A stretch of DNA of 64,000 nucleotides from RGIG9115 sp045648165 (GCA_045648165.1 JAZRNL010000037.1:1-64000), one strand, 5' to 3'. Counted from the first letter of the stretch, positions 1 through 8,385 are shown. Program-made: numbers and translations. Notes: a model not told the origin generated them from the sequence alone.

Positions 1-2
1 CA

Positions 3-182
3 TACACTGAAATTGAAAATAAGGCAGAAGAAATGATCCCCGATAAGAACAAACTGATTTTAGTATATTGCCGCAGCGGCAGACGAAGCAAGATTGCATC
101 TGAAAGCCTTGCAAAACTTGGTTACACCAATGTAAAAGAGTTTGGTGGTATTATCGATTGGCCTTATGAGATAGAAAAATAA
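3..182 (+). CDS. Rhodanese-like domain protein, C-terminal part
   Basis: The reading frame is open from the window edge to the TAA at 180-182, giving 59 residues of a protein whose start lies outside. It contains VYCRSGRRS, the active-site loop of rhodanese domains with the catalytic cysteine followed by a small-residue/arginine loop, then a conserved LGYTNVKEFGGIIDWP stretch typical of the domain end. Rhodanese domains carry sulfane sulfur on the cysteine as a persulfide. Whether this was a stand-alone rhodanese or the tail of a larger protein cannot be seen. A strong hairpin follows the stop. Confidence 0.85.
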   Translation, partial: YTEIENKAEEMIPDKNKLILVYCRSGRRSKIASESLAKLGYTNVKEFGGIIDWPYEIEK

Positions 183-199
183 AACTTAAAAATATAAAC

Positions 200-234
200 G
201 ACAGTAGCCGATGCAATTTGCATCGGCTACTGTC
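200..234 (+). terminator. Hairpin terminator after rhodanese gene
   Basis: Sixteen perfectly paired bases (200-215 with 219-234) close a 3-nt loop 18 nt after the rhodanese stop. The 3' side is T-poor (ATGTTATT), so it is not a textbook intrinsic terminator, but no other role is apparent. Confidence 0.6.
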
Positions 235-359
235 ATGTTATTCATGGATTTCACAGAATGTCAAACCTTTATAAAAGGATTCAAGCATGAAGCAAGATTT
301 GTGATGGCATGCTTTGAAGATGATGATGACATATATGATGAATGAAAGGAGCAAAACTT

Positions 360-859
360 ATGAAAAAGAAAATAATATGTACTGCAATGGCATCGAAATG
401 AACTGATATACGATAGCGAAATCGGATTCTTCGGAAATGTAACCTTAACCTTCGCATCAGACGGTGGCAGCTTTATTAGACCAATAACAAAAAGGTACGG
501 AGAGAGCATCAGTCTCGAAACTTACATCCCGACAAAATACGGACACACATTCAAAGGATGGTTTAGCGATCCACGAACAAAGCAGAATCAGGTAACAACA
601 TTCAAATTTACAAAGCCTGATGTTCTCTATGCAAAATGGGAGTCGAACTCACAGAAGCCTATAAACCCAAATGATGAAATTATGGCAAAGGATACCTGCT
701 ATCTCAACGATGAGGAAACAAAAATACGAAATGAAATAATTGAAGAAAAAAAATAAATCCTACATTGAAGGCTTCGGCTATGTGGCACCGGCCAAAACTA
801 AAAGCATCACAGTAGACTCAGATGGTGATATAAATAAAATGGTCGGAACAATGGAATAG
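360..859 (+). pseudogene. Decayed secreted protein with Listeria-Bacteroides repeat
   Basis: An ATG at 360 follows a good ribosome binding site (AAAGGAGC at 345-352) and begins a signal-peptide-like MKKKIICTAMAS, but stops at 399. The frame at 376-756 has no start and encodes a clear Listeria-Bacteroides (InlB B-repeat, Flg_new type) module: VTLTFASDGGSF...YGHTFKGWFSDP...FKFTKPDVLYAKWE. A third frame, 761-859, reads YIEGFGYV...VDSDGDINKMVGTM, like the C-terminal tail of small secreted Firmicutes proteins (possibly the DUF6550 type, from memory). The three pieces in order look like one extracellular protein gene broken by a deletion and frameshifts. An alternative is sequence error, but at least two lesions would be needed. 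Confidence 0.6.
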
Positions 860-961
860 GGCAAATTAACCGCATAAAACGAAAGTAGAAACGCAGGTGA
901 GGAAGTTAACCACCTGCAAATTGTTTGCCCGAAAATAACAGCTTTTTGAGGGGATAATGGC

Positions 962-999
962 AAAGAAAAAGAGCCAACAGATACTATATCTATTGGCTC
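962..999 (-). terminator. Terminator of tRNA-Ser
   Basis: Read on the minus strand, GAGCCAAtAGATA pairs with TATCTgTTGGCTC around a short loop and is followed by TTTTTCTTT. It starts 2 nt past the tRNA CCA end, as an intrinsic terminator of the tRNA transcript should. Confidence 0.85.
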
Positions 1000-1001
1000 A
1001 C

Positions 1002-1093
1002 TGGCGGAGATGAGACGATTTGAACGCCCGCGCCGGCAGGACCGACCTTTCGGATTTCGAATCCGACCCCTTCAACCACTTGGGTACATCTCC
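1002..1093 (-). tRNA. tRNA-Ser (anticodon CGA)
   Basis: The minus strand folds as a class II tRNA. The acceptor arm GGAGATG pairs with CATCTCC and is followed by discriminator G and an encoded CCA (1004-1002). The anticodon stem TCGGA/TCCGA encloses the loop TTCGAAA, giving anticodon CGA, which reads UCG serine codons. The long variable arm is typical of serine tRNA, and the T loop GTTCAAATC is present. Length is 92 nt with CCA. Confidence 0.95.
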
Positions 1094-1274
1094 ATATAAA
1101 TTTGCTTGCAAGCATATGGTTGCCGTATACGAAAACATTGATAAAGTTGTACAATTCAGCACGTGGTCTATTATACCACGATGAGGGTGGTTTGTCAAGT
1201 TAAATATTTGGGTATAAATAGAAAATCCCTTGCATATTAATTTTATAAAAGAATATGTTTAGGAGGGTTCGTAA

Positions 1275-2810
1275 ATGGAGTTTATAAAAAAGAGCCTCAT
1301 TCTTAATCAGGCACCTAAAAAGGGGGTTGTTGAGTTTGGGGTAGACGGTGATATAATTGTCCCGGATATTTTGCCGGATATTCTGAAGGTGTTACAGGTG
1401 GACGGGTCTGCATCCATTACTTCTTGTGAAACAGTTGGAGGGAAATCTCATTGCGAAGGAAAGGTTGACCTTAAAATTTTGTACATTCCTGATGATGAGT
1501 GTTCTAAAATAAAAAGCATAACAACATCTATGGATTTTTCGCACACCATAGCCAATATCCCAGATGCAGAGTGTTTTGCGGATTTGGCGGTTGACGTTTC
1601 AAAGGTGGAGTTCAGGCTTACCAACAGTCGTAAGCTGAGGATAAAAACTGAAGTTAACCTTTCTTATGCATTTTTTAGCCCTGAAAAAACGGAGGTTGCA
1701 GTGGATGCTGATGAGTGTGATGGAATGGAGCTTAAAAAAGACACTGCAAAAATCTGCAGTTTTACCGACTTTAAGGACACGCAATTCCTTGTCCGTGAAA
1801 GTCTTGAGCTTCCGTCGGGCCAGTCGTCTGTATGTGACCTGTTAAAAGCAGATGCGTCGGTATATGAAACAGAGTGCAAGGTTATGACAGGGAGAGTTGT
1901 TCTTAAGGGCATATGCGGAGTTTGCGTGCTTTATACTGATTCTTCGGGTTGTGTAAGGTATTCTGATTTTGAAATACCATTTACTGAAATTATTGAACTT
2001 GAATGTAATGAAGAAAGAACTGCTTGTGATTTAGAATTCTGCATCAAGGACGTGGCATGCCGGGCTGAGGCCGATTCCGACGGTGATGTACGCATAATTG
2101 TTGCAGATGTTGTAGTAGGGGTTAAAATAAATGCATATGAAAAAACAGAACTCCAATACATAAAGGATTGCTACTGCCCCGGTAAAAATATGACATGCAA
2201 CACAGAGTACAAAACGGCGGAATCCGTAGTGGCAGAGGGCAGTACAACTGCAACAATCCGTGATGTGACAGTTCCTGAAAAAAATTCTCCCTCTTTTGCC
2301 GGGATATATAGCCTTATTGCAAGGCCTGTGGTGGAGAGCGCAAGGACAGAGAGCGGAAGAGTGTGCGTAGAAGGAAAGCTTGAGTGTTATTGCCTGTATG
2401 TGTGCGGAGATGAGGAAGTTCCTATATATAGCACAATGCGGGAGATAAGATTTTGTGAAAATATCGATGCAGAGGGCTGCGTGCCCGACTCGGGATGTAG
2501 CGTAAAAGTTGAGGTAATTCATAAGAATTATGCTCTAAATTCTGCAGGTGAAACAGAAATTAAAGCTTCACTTTCTATTGAGGTTATGGTAACAAAAGAA
2601 ATTCAGCTCCCCATTATGGAAAGTGTTCAAATTTGTGAACTTCCGCCGGACGATAAAAAGGGAATAGTGATATATTTTGTAACTGCAGATGAAAGCCTTT
2701 GGGACGTAGCGAAACATTATGCGGTTCCCGCAGATTCAATAAAAGAGCTTAACTGCCTTGAAAGTGAGGATTTAACTCGTGGGATGAAACTTCTTATTCC
2801 TTCCGTCTAA
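1275..2810 (+). CDS. SPOCS (DUF3794) and LysM domain protein
   Basis: A 511-residue protein with three DUF3794/SPOCS-type segments (about residues 25-125, 175-290 and 330-425, each with a core like GDIIVPDILPDILKVLQ or VLKGICGVCVLYT) and a C-terminal LysM domain (about 463-510, beginning IVIYFVTADESLWDVAKHY). SPOCS domains are found in spore coat and cortex-associated proteins of spore formers, and LysM binds peptidoglycan, so a role on the spore surface or cell wall is likely. There is no signal peptide, which fits a protein assembled from the mother-cell side. The start is set by AGGAGGG at 1260-1266. It is a single gene, closed by a strong terminator. The exact role is inferred from domains only. 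Confidence 0.85.
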   Translation: MEFIKKSLILNQAPKKGVVEFGVDGDIIVPDILPDILKVLQVDGSASITSCETVGGKSHCEGKVDLKILYIPDDECSKIKSITTSMDFSHTIANIPDAECFADLAVDVSKVEFRLTNSRKLRIKTEVNLSYAFFSPEKTEVAVDADECDGMELKKDTAKICSFTDFKDTQFLVRESLELPSGQSSVCDLLKADASVYETECKVMTGRVVLKGICGVCVLYTDSSGCVRYSDFEIPFTEIIELECNEERTACDLEFCIKDVACRAEADSDGDVRIIVADVVVGVKINAYEKTELQYIKDCYCPGKNMTCNTEYKTAESVVAEGSTTATIRDVTVPEKNSPSFAGIYSLIARPVVESARTESGRVCVEGKLECYCLYVCGDEEVPIYSTMREIRFCENIDAEGCVPDSGCSVKVEVIHKNYALNSAGETEIKASLSIEVMVTKEIQLPIMESVQICELPPDDKKGIVIYFVTADESLWDVAKHYAVPADSIKELNCLESEDLTRGMKLLIPSV

Positions 2811-2853
2811 AAAAGGGGGAGGTGTTGTTTAGCACAACACCTCCTTTTTATCA
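2811..2853. terminator. Bidirectional terminator between convergent genes
   Basis: GGAGGTGTTGT pairs with ACAACACCTCC around a 4-6 nt loop, with A-rich sequence on the left and TTTTT on the right. It therefore works for both the SPOCS gene and the converging rhamnose isomerase gene, whose stop codon it nearly touches. Confidence 0.9.
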
Positions 2854-4092
2854 TCTGTTCAAAAGAACTTCCTTTTCGTATTTTCTTATTTCTTCATGCC
2901 AAGCAAGACCAACAGGAACGTTTGTTCTTCTGCAGAACTCATCCCATACATCACCTACAGGGAAGGTTTTGATTTCTTCCTGGAGCATAAATACGTCAGT
3001 AAGCTTTCTTTCGTTCTGAAGCTGTGAAAGCTCTGCGTTAGGTCTTAGCATAGCGCCGAGAAGAGCTTTTTGCATATTTCTCATACCTGTTACCCAAGCT
3101 GCAATTCTGTTGATGCTCGCATCAAAGAAGTCAAGAGCAAGGAGTACACGGTCTGTTCCATTCATAACGATTTCTTTGGCAATTTCACGTGTCTCATCAT
3201 CGTAAGCAACAACGTGGTCACTGTCCCATCTCACGCCGCGTGTTACGTGGAGTGCAACTTTATCGGAGAAAAGGAGCATTGATGAAATTTTGTCGGAAAC
3301 AACTTCTGTTGGGTGATAGTGTCCGTTATCAAGTAGACAAAGCACATCGTTTTTAGCTGCATAGTTCATATAGAATTCGTGTGATCCAACTGTGTAGCTT
3401 TCAACACCTATGCCGAATACTTTAGATTCGACTGCAACGTATACTTTTGACTTATCATAGTCAATGGAGAGGATTTCGTCCAAAGATTTTTTGAGACGAG
3501 CTCTTGGTGCAGTTCTGTCCGCGGGGATATCCTTGAAACCATCGGGAATCCATATGTTGACGAGGCAGTGGTCATTAAGCTCTGTTGCAAAATATTCCGC
3601 AATTTTGAGGCATGCCTGGCAATGTCTTACCCAGAACTTGCGCACATCTTCGTTTTCGCTTGAAAGTGTGGCATCTGCTGCAAGGGGATGAGAAAAGCAG
3701 GTGGGGTTGAAGTCGAGCCCCATACCGCGTTCTTTTGCAAATTCAACCCATTTTTCAAAATGCTCAGGCTTGAGCTCATCTCTGTCAACTTTCTTGTCTG
3801 TGATAGCATATGAAGCGTGGAGGTTAATTCTGTGTTTTCCGCCGATAAGTGAAAGGGCTTTGTCTATATCCGCCATAAGCTCTTCAGGGTTTCTTGCCTT
3901 GCCGGGGTAATTACCTGTAGTCTGTATACCTCCGGAAAGGGAGCTTGAATCTGATTCAAAGCCTGTTACATCGTCGCCTTGCCAGCAATGCATTGAGATG
4001 GGGAGATTAGTAAGCTCTTTAATTGCTTTTTCTGTATCAACACCAATTGAGGCGTAGATTTTTTTTGCTTCTTCGTATCTTGTTTCGCACAT
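2851..4092 (-). CDS. rhaA: L-rhamnose isomerase
   Basis: The 413-residue protein matches the rhamnose isomerase family along its length: N-terminal ISMHCWQGDDVTGFE, RINLHASYA, GLDFNPTCFSHP (metal-site region), VAVESKVFGIGVESYTVGSHEFYMNYA, and LLDNGHYHPTE. It interconverts L-rhamnose and L-rhamnulose in the cytoplasm. The start is ATG 4092, nine bases after AAGGAG; a TTG three codons upstream sits on the ribosome site and is unlikely. No rhamnulokinase, aldolase or transporter lies beside it, so the rest of the pathway must be elsewhere, or the enzyme serves other sugars. The GH38 alpha-mannosidase 22 kb away is the only other carbohydrate-catabolic hint apart from malQ. Confidence 0.95.
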   Translation of the reverse strand: MCETRYEEAKKIYASIGVDTEKAIKELTNLPISMHCWQGDDVTGFESDSSSLSGGIQTTGNYPGKARNPEELMADIDKALSLIGGKHRINLHASYAITDKKVDRDELKPEHFEKWVEFAKERGMGLDFNPTCFSHPLAADATLSSENEDVRKFWVRHCQACLKIAEYFATELNDHCLVNIWIPDGFKDIPADRTAPRARLKKSLDEILSIDYDKSKVYVAVESKVFGIGVESYTVGSHEFYMNYAAKNDVLCLLDNGHYHPTEVVSDKISSMLLFSDKVALHVTRGVRWDSDHVVAYDDETREIAKEIVMNGTDRVLLALDFFDASINRIAAWVTGMRNMQKALLGAMLRPNAELSQLQNERKLTDVFMLQEEIKTFPVGDVWDEFCRRTNVPVGLAWHEEIRKYEKEVLLNR

Positions 4093-4266
4093 AGATAACA
4101 ACTCCTTATATGTATTATTTCCTTTATTTTATCAGCATTTTAAGAAAAAATATATAACATATTTTAATTAAAATGTATCATTTTTTGCATTCTGCAAATT
4201 GTATTAATATATTACATTTTTCGGGAAACAATATAAGTGCATCAAACAAATGAAAGGAGTTTTTTT

Positions 4267-5319
4267 GTGCTGGATTCGGTTTTTAAACTGTCACAGTTTT
4301 TTGTGACGGTTATAGTGGGACTGTATTTTTTAAATCAACTTTCCATTGCTAAAAATGATAGAACAACTGTTACAAAGGAGTCAAAGCGGGAGCTTGAAAG
4401 AATTCACAATATGCGGCGAAACGGACTAACGAAGCCCCTTACGGAGCAAGTGAGACCCTCGAAAATAAGTGAGATTATAGGTCAAGCGGAGGGAGTAAAG
4501 GCGCTTAAAATTGCCCTTGGGGGAGAAAATCCACAGCACGTTCTGATTTATGGTCCGCCGGGTGTGGGTAAGACTGCGGCGGCGAGGGTTGTGCTTGAAT
4601 ATGTAAAGAAAACTGATAAAACTCCTTTTAAAAAGACGGCACCTTTTATAGAAATAGACGCTACAACTCTTCATTTTGACGAGCGTTCAGTCGCAGACCC
4701 GCTTATGGGCTCCGTTCATGACCCTATCTATCAGGGGGCCGGAGCTTACGGGAATATGGGCGTTCCTCAGATAAAAGAGGGAGCAGTATCCAGAGCCCAC
4801 GGCGGCGTACTTTTTGTTGATGAAATAGGAGAGCTTTCATCCATTCAGATGAACCGACTTCTGAAAGTACTTGAAGACCGCAGGGTGATGTATGAGAGTG
4901 CATATTATAAAAGCACCTTAAAAGATATACCCCGTCACGTAAAGGATGTTTTTGAAAATGGTATGCCTGCAGATTTTCGCTTGGTAGGGGCTACCACAAG
5001 AAGTCCGGAAAGTATACCTGAAGCTTTGAGGTCCAGATGTGTTGAAATATATTTTGCTCCACTGACCAATTCCGAAATCGAAAAGGTTATACAGGGTGCT
5101 GCAGAACGCCTTGATATGGAGCTTGATGAAGATTTAATAAAGTATATGTCTGCATTCACCAAAAATGGGCGAGATTCGGTGAAGCTTACTCAGATGCTGG
5201 CGGCAAAAACTGCATACGAGCGCAAAGCAGCACCGGATATCTGGGATGTTGACTGGGTGATAAAAACGGGCAGATATCTTCCTGAAGAAAATGTATCTGT
5301 GTGGGGCGGCAGCAGATAA
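4267..5319 (+). CDS. LonB-like AAA+ protein lacking the S16 protease domain
   Basis: The 350-residue product aligns by eye with the N-terminal two thirds of sporulation protease LonB. It has a membrane segment (about residues 8-25, KLSQFFVTVIVGLYFLN), EKVRP-like QVRPSKISEIIGQ, Walker A GPPGVGKT (96-103), Walker B VLFVDEIGEL (181-190), the LonB signature DPLMGSVHDPIYQGAGAYG, sensor LVGATTRSPESIPEALRSRC, and the lid domain ending near NGRDSVKLTQM. It stops at WVIKTGRYLPEENVSVWGGSR, just where the proteolytic domain would begin. No S16 catalytic Ser-Lys motif follows in any frame. GTG 4267 is chosen because AAAGGAG lies seven bases upstream; an upstream GTG at 4237 would place this site inside the gene. 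It could be an unfoldase without protease or a truncated gene. Confidence 0.85.
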   Translation: MLDSVFKLSQFFVTVIVGLYFLNQLSIAKNDRTTVTKESKRELERIHNMRRNGLTKPLTEQVRPSKISEIIGQAEGVKALKIALGGENPQHVLIYGPPGVGKTAAARVVLEYVKKTDKTPFKKTAPFIEIDATTLHFDERSVADPLMGSVHDPIYQGAGAYGNMGVPQIKEGAVSRAHGGVLFVDEIGELSSIQMNRLLKVLEDRRVMYESAYYKSTLKDIPRHVKDVFENGMPADFRLVGATTRSPESIPEALRSRCVEIYFAPLTNSEIEKVIQGAAERLDMELDEDLIKYMSAFTKNGRDSVKLTQMLAAKTAYERKAAPDIWDVDWVIKTGRYLPEENVSVWGGSR

Positions 5320-5429
5320 ACTGTTTGCCCCTTATGATTTTTTTTGTACATATTTTACGTAAAACAGGTGGTAATAGGTGATAAATGACACAAAAATTTG
5401 TAAATATGAAAAAAATGTTTATAAAGGGG

Positions 5430-5458
5430 TTGAAATTTTGCCAAAAATGTATTAGAAT
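5430..5458 (+). promoter_or_regulatory. Predicted sigma-A promoter of efp
   Basis: TTGAAA (5430-5435) and TAGAAT (5453-5458) are separated by 17 bases, 57 bases upstream of the efp start. A single-base match to each consensus hexamer is missing. Confidence 0.6.
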
Positions 5459-5515
5459 GTATGGTATATTAACATAGGTATGGTGTTCATACCGTGATTA
5501 CTTAGGAGGATTACT

Positions 5516-6073
5516 ATGATTACAGCAGGCGATTTCAGAAACGGTATCACATTTGAGCTTGATGGGAATGTTTATCAAGTTGTTGAATTTCAGCATGTAA
5601 AGCCCGGTAAAGGTGCCGCTTTTGTAAGAACAAAGATTAAAAATGTTATCACAGGCGGAGTTGTTGAAAAAACCTTCAGACCTACAGAAAAAATGCCCAA
5701 GGCACATATCGAGAGAAAGGATATGGAATATTCCTACAACGATGGTGACCTCTACTACTTCATGGACCAGGAAACATTCGATATGGTTCCCATTGGTAAA
5801 GACCAGATTGGTGACGCTCTCAAGTTTGTTAAGGAAAATATGATATGTAAAATCCTTTCATATAAGGGAAGCGTGTTTGGTATCGAACCTCCCACATTTG
5901 TTGAGCTTGCAATTGCAGAAACAGAGCCCGGATTCAAGGGTGACACTGCTACAGGTGCAACAAAGCCCGCAACACTTGAAACAGGTGCTGTTATTCAGGT
6001 TCCCTTGTTTGTTGACGGTTCTGATATAATCAGAGTTGATACAAGAACAGGCGAATACATGGAGCGTGTATAA
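5516..6073 (+). CDS. efp: Translation elongation factor P
   Basis: A 185-residue protein of standard EF-P length and sequence: MITAGDFRNGITFELDGNVYQV, the KPGKGAAFVRTK loop and C-terminal VDTRTGEYMERV. EF-P binds between the P and E sites and relieves ribosome stalling on polyproline. The residue at the modification-loop tip is Lys32 (PGKG), as in Firmicutes. The ribosome site AGGAGG lies 7 bases before ATG. The next gene (CD1247-type) follows after 64 bases, probably in the same transcript. The SLH protein at 36.9 kb, with its proline-rich linker, is the sort of protein that may need EF-P. Confidence 0.97.
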   Translation: MITAGDFRNGITFELDGNVYQVVEFQHVKPGKGAAFVRTKIKNVITGGVVEKTFRPTEKMPKAHIERKDMEYSYNDGDLYYFMDQETFDMVPIGKDQIGDALKFVKENMICKILSYKGSVFGIEPPTFVELAIAETEPGFKGDTATGATKPATLETGAVIQVPLFVDGSDIIRVDTRTGEYMERV

Positions 6074-6137
6074 TTAGTGTAAACAAGGGCATTGTCGTAT
6101 TTCGGCAATGCCTTGATTTAAAAAAAGGAGCATTGCT

Positions 6138-6617
6138 ATGTACGACGTATTAAAAAAGATTTCCTACCTTAAGGGCTATGCAGAAGGCCTTAAAATTGAC
6201 ACAAAAAGCAACGAAGGAAAAATGATTTTCAAGCTTATCGAAGTTATTGAAGAGCTTGCTGACGCAGTAGACGATATTGCATATTATGCGGATGAAACTG
6301 AAGCGAGAGTAGATGCTCTTGAAGAAGATATCGAAATGCTTGAGTCTGACTACTATGAGCTCGACGATGAGGACGAGTACGATGACTATGAAGATGATGA
6401 AGATGATGACGATTTCTTTAACGACGAAGATGATGATGACGACTTTTTTGCAGATTTTGATGATGAAGAAGGGTCGGAGTTCGATGATGAGTTTTTTGAA
6501 ATCGAATGTCCCAGCTGCGGTCAGGACGTCCTTGTAAACTTTGATGATATTGACAACGGAATTGTATGTCCTCATTGCAACGAAGAAATCGAGCTTGAGT
6601 TTGAAACAGAAGAATAA
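6138..6617 (+). CDS. CD1247-type acidic protein with C-terminal zinc ribbon
   Basis: A 159-residue protein in three parts. The N-terminal helical domain (1-70, VLKKISYLKGYAEGLKID...ADAVDDIAYYADE) is of the CD1247 N-terminal family found across Clostridia. The middle (about 72-115) is almost entirely Asp/Glu with Tyr and Phe. The C-terminal zinc ribbon has CPSCG...CPHCN cysteine pairs (about 122-145). The function is not established. The zinc ribbon and extreme acidity suggest a nucleic-acid-mimicking or RNA polymerase/ribosome-associated role, which is inference. It follows efp by 64 bases and ends in a strong terminator. The GAT/GAC repeats create a long antisense reading frame that I do not consider real. 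Confidence 0.85.
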   Translation: MYDVLKKISYLKGYAEGLKIDTKSNEGKMIFKLIEVIEELADAVDDIAYYADETEARVDALEEDIEMLESDYYELDDEDEYDDYEDDEDDDDFFNDEDDDDDFFADFDDEEGSEFDDEFFEIECPSCGQDVLVNFDDIDNGIVCPHCNEEIELEFETEE

Positions 6618-6624
6618 TGAAGTA

Positions 6625-6662
6625 CAGGATATTGCATTTTTCTGCAATATCCTGTTTTTTTG
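6625..6662 (+). terminator. Terminator of the efp transcript
   Basis: ACAGGATATTGCA (6625-6637) pairs perfectly with TGCAATATCCTGT (6644-6656) around a 6-nt loop, followed by seven T residues. Confidence 0.95.
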
Positions 6663-6748
6663 TGCATTTATTGATAGTAATAATACAGAAATGTTAATTT
6701 TGTATGTTTTTTCATGTAAAACTATTTAATTACATTGCTTGATATGTT

Positions 6749-6919
6749 ATAATAAATGCATCCTATAAAACACAATATATTGCATTTATTATCAACATAA
6801 GCTACCTATATCTATTCATTCTAAGCTTATGTTATAATGAATGCAACCTATAAAACACAATATATTGCATTTATTATCAACATAAATTACCTTATATATT
6901 GTAATAGGAAATTTATGTT
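6749..6919. repeat. Palindromic repeat array A-B-A-B, copy 1
   Basis: Two alternating palindromic units occupy the space before murA. Unit A is 44 bp (6749-6792 and 6834-6877), with arms ATAATAAATGCA and TGCATTTATTAT. Unit B is 40-41 bp (6794-6833 and a diverged copy at 6879-6919), with arms AACATAAGCT and AAGCTTATGTT. The period is 85 bp, and 39 bp (6762-6800 and 6847-6885) are identical between the copies. The same array occurs in inverted orientation at 58428-58556. There is no coding capacity. Each unit could form a cruciform or RNA hairpin. It resembles a REP/MITE-like family and may also supply terminators or promoter elements for murA. Confidence 0.85.
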
Positions 6920-7008
6920 ATAGTACTAATGTATAGTTGTGTCTATATTCACACAAACATCGGTTTTCTCATATGATACACTAAAAACATATAAGGAGAG
7001 TGTTGTTT

Positions 7009-8265
7009 GTGAGTGGCTATTACATAGAAGGCATGCACAATCTTGACGGCGAACTCACCGTTCAGGGTGCAAAAAACGCCGTACTTCCCATACTTGCCGC
7101 TTCAATAATTAACGGCGGTAAAAATGTAATACATAATTGTCCGAAACTCAGGGATGTAGAAAAAACCATAGAGGTTTTGAGAGCTCTCGGATGTAGGGTT
7201 ATACCACTTGGAAATACCATTGTGGTGGATTCCGGACCTATGGACGGATACATAATCGAAGAAACTCTTATGAGGCAGATGCGTTCCTCTATAATATTTC
7301 TGGGCGCCATAATTGCCAGATGCGGAAAAGCAGTGGTGAGTATGCCCGGAGGTTGTGAAATAGGGATGCGACCTGTGGATTTGCATCTCAAAGCTTTAAG
7401 AGAGTTGGGGATTGATATAACCGAAGAAAATGGTTATATCATATGCAAAGCTGATAACCTTCGCGGGGGAAGAATACACCTTGATTTTCCCAGTGTAGGA
7501 GCTACAGAAAATATAATGCTTACGGCTGTGGCGGCAAAAGGTACAACCGTTATAACCAATGCCGCAAGAGAGCCTGAAATTGTAGATTTACAGAATTTTC
7601 TTTGTCGGATGGGTGCAAAGGTAACAGGAGCCGGAACAAGTACCGTTTCAATTGAGGGTAAGTCAAAGCTTTATGGAATAGAATATTCTGTAATGCCTGA
7701 CCGGATTGTGGCAGGTACTTATCTTACATGCTGCGGTACGGCAGGCGGAAAGATGCTTCTTAAAGGTATAAACACAGGTGATATGACATCAATTCTGTCA
7801 GTTCTGGGGGATATGGGAGCTAAAATCAAGCAGGAAAAGAATTCTGTTTTTATCAATGTATCCAAAAGGCTCAATTCTTTAGGAACGCTCCGAACATTGC
7901 CCTATCCCGGATTTCCAACTGATATGCAGTCGCCTTTCCTGGCACTTGCTTGTACGGCTAAAGGAACAAGTGTTATAGTTGAAACTATATTTGAAAATCG
8001 TTTCAGAAACGCAGAAGAATTGCTCCGTATGGGAGCCGATATCAGGGTTGACGGTAAAACTGCAGTGGTTGTTGGAGTAAAACGTCTTCAAGGGGCAAAT
8101 GTATGTGCCTGCGAGCTCAGAGGCGGAGCTTCTCTTGTTGTTGCGGCTTTGGGGGCAGACGGTATAACATTTGTTTCAGACATTGAATATATAGATCGAG
8201 GCTATGAAAGCTTTGATAAAAATCTTGCATTATGCGGAGCTAAAATCGCACGTATAAAAGATTGA
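7009..8265 (+). CDS. murA: UDP-N-acetylglucosamine 1-carboxyvinyltransferase
   Basis: The 418-residue enzyme transfers enolpyruvate from PEP to UDP-GlcNAc, the first committed step of peptidoglycan synthesis. It has the EPSP-synthase-like repeat fold signatures, QGAKNAVLPILAAS near the N terminus, the catalytic-loop motif PGGCEIGMRPVDLH (Cys116, the residue alkylated by fosfomycin), and DYIERGYE-like YIDRGYESFDKNLALCGAKI at the end. GTG 7009 is preferred: it lies ten bases after AAGGAG (6993-6998), whereas an in-frame GTG at 7000 is one base from it. It precedes ftsQ and ftsZ, a common Firmicutes order. Firmicutes often have a second murA copy; it is not in this window. Confidence 0.97.
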   Translation: MSGYYIEGMHNLDGELTVQGAKNAVLPILAASIINGGKNVIHNCPKLRDVEKTIEVLRALGCRVIPLGNTIVVDSGPMDGYIIEETLMRQMRSSIIFLGAIIARCGKAVVSMPGGCEIGMRPVDLHLKALRELGIDITEENGYIICKADNLRGGRIHLDFPSVGATENIMLTAVAAKGTTVITNAAREPEIVDLQNFLCRMGAKVTGAGTSTVSIEGKSKLYGIEYSVMPDRIVAGTYLTCCGTAGGKMLLKGINTGDMTSILSVLGDMGAKIKQEKNSVFINVSKRLNSLGTLRTLPYPGFPTDMQSPFLALACTAKGTSVIVETIFENRFRNAEELLRMGADIRVDGKTAVVVGVKRLQGANVCACELRGGASLVVAALGADGITFVSDIEYIDRGYESFDKNLALCGAKIARIKD

Positions 8266-8292
8266 TATAAGAGTTTGACAACTCTGTTTTGG

Positions 8293-8333
8293 GATGCATA
8301 AACAACACTGCATTTTGCGTGTTTTTTTGCATC
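8293..8333 (+). terminator. Possible terminator after murA
   Basis: GATGCA...AACAC pairs with GTGTTTTTTTGCATC, a long, A/T-rich imperfect stem 28 bases past the murA stop with an internal T run. It may terminate only part of the transcripts before ftsQ. Confidence 0.5.
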
Positions 8334-8385
8334 TCAACAAAAACAGCTCGGACAAGCTTCGTCCGATGAAAGGAATGATTAATTT

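Noticed and set aside
2031..2522. Reverse-strand frame of 163 codons in the SPOCS gene
   Set aside because: The forward gene is conserved and has a good ribosome site; the reverse frame has no family resemblance.
5320..5515. Missing S16 protease domain of LonB in another frame
   Set aside because: The region is A/T-rich, holds the efp promoter and shows no peptidase motif in any forward frame.
6150..6647. Long reverse-strand reading frame (165 codons)
   Set aside because: It is antisense to the acidic CD1247-type gene; runs of GAT/GAC codons remove stops on the other strand. It has no ribosome site or recognisable domain.
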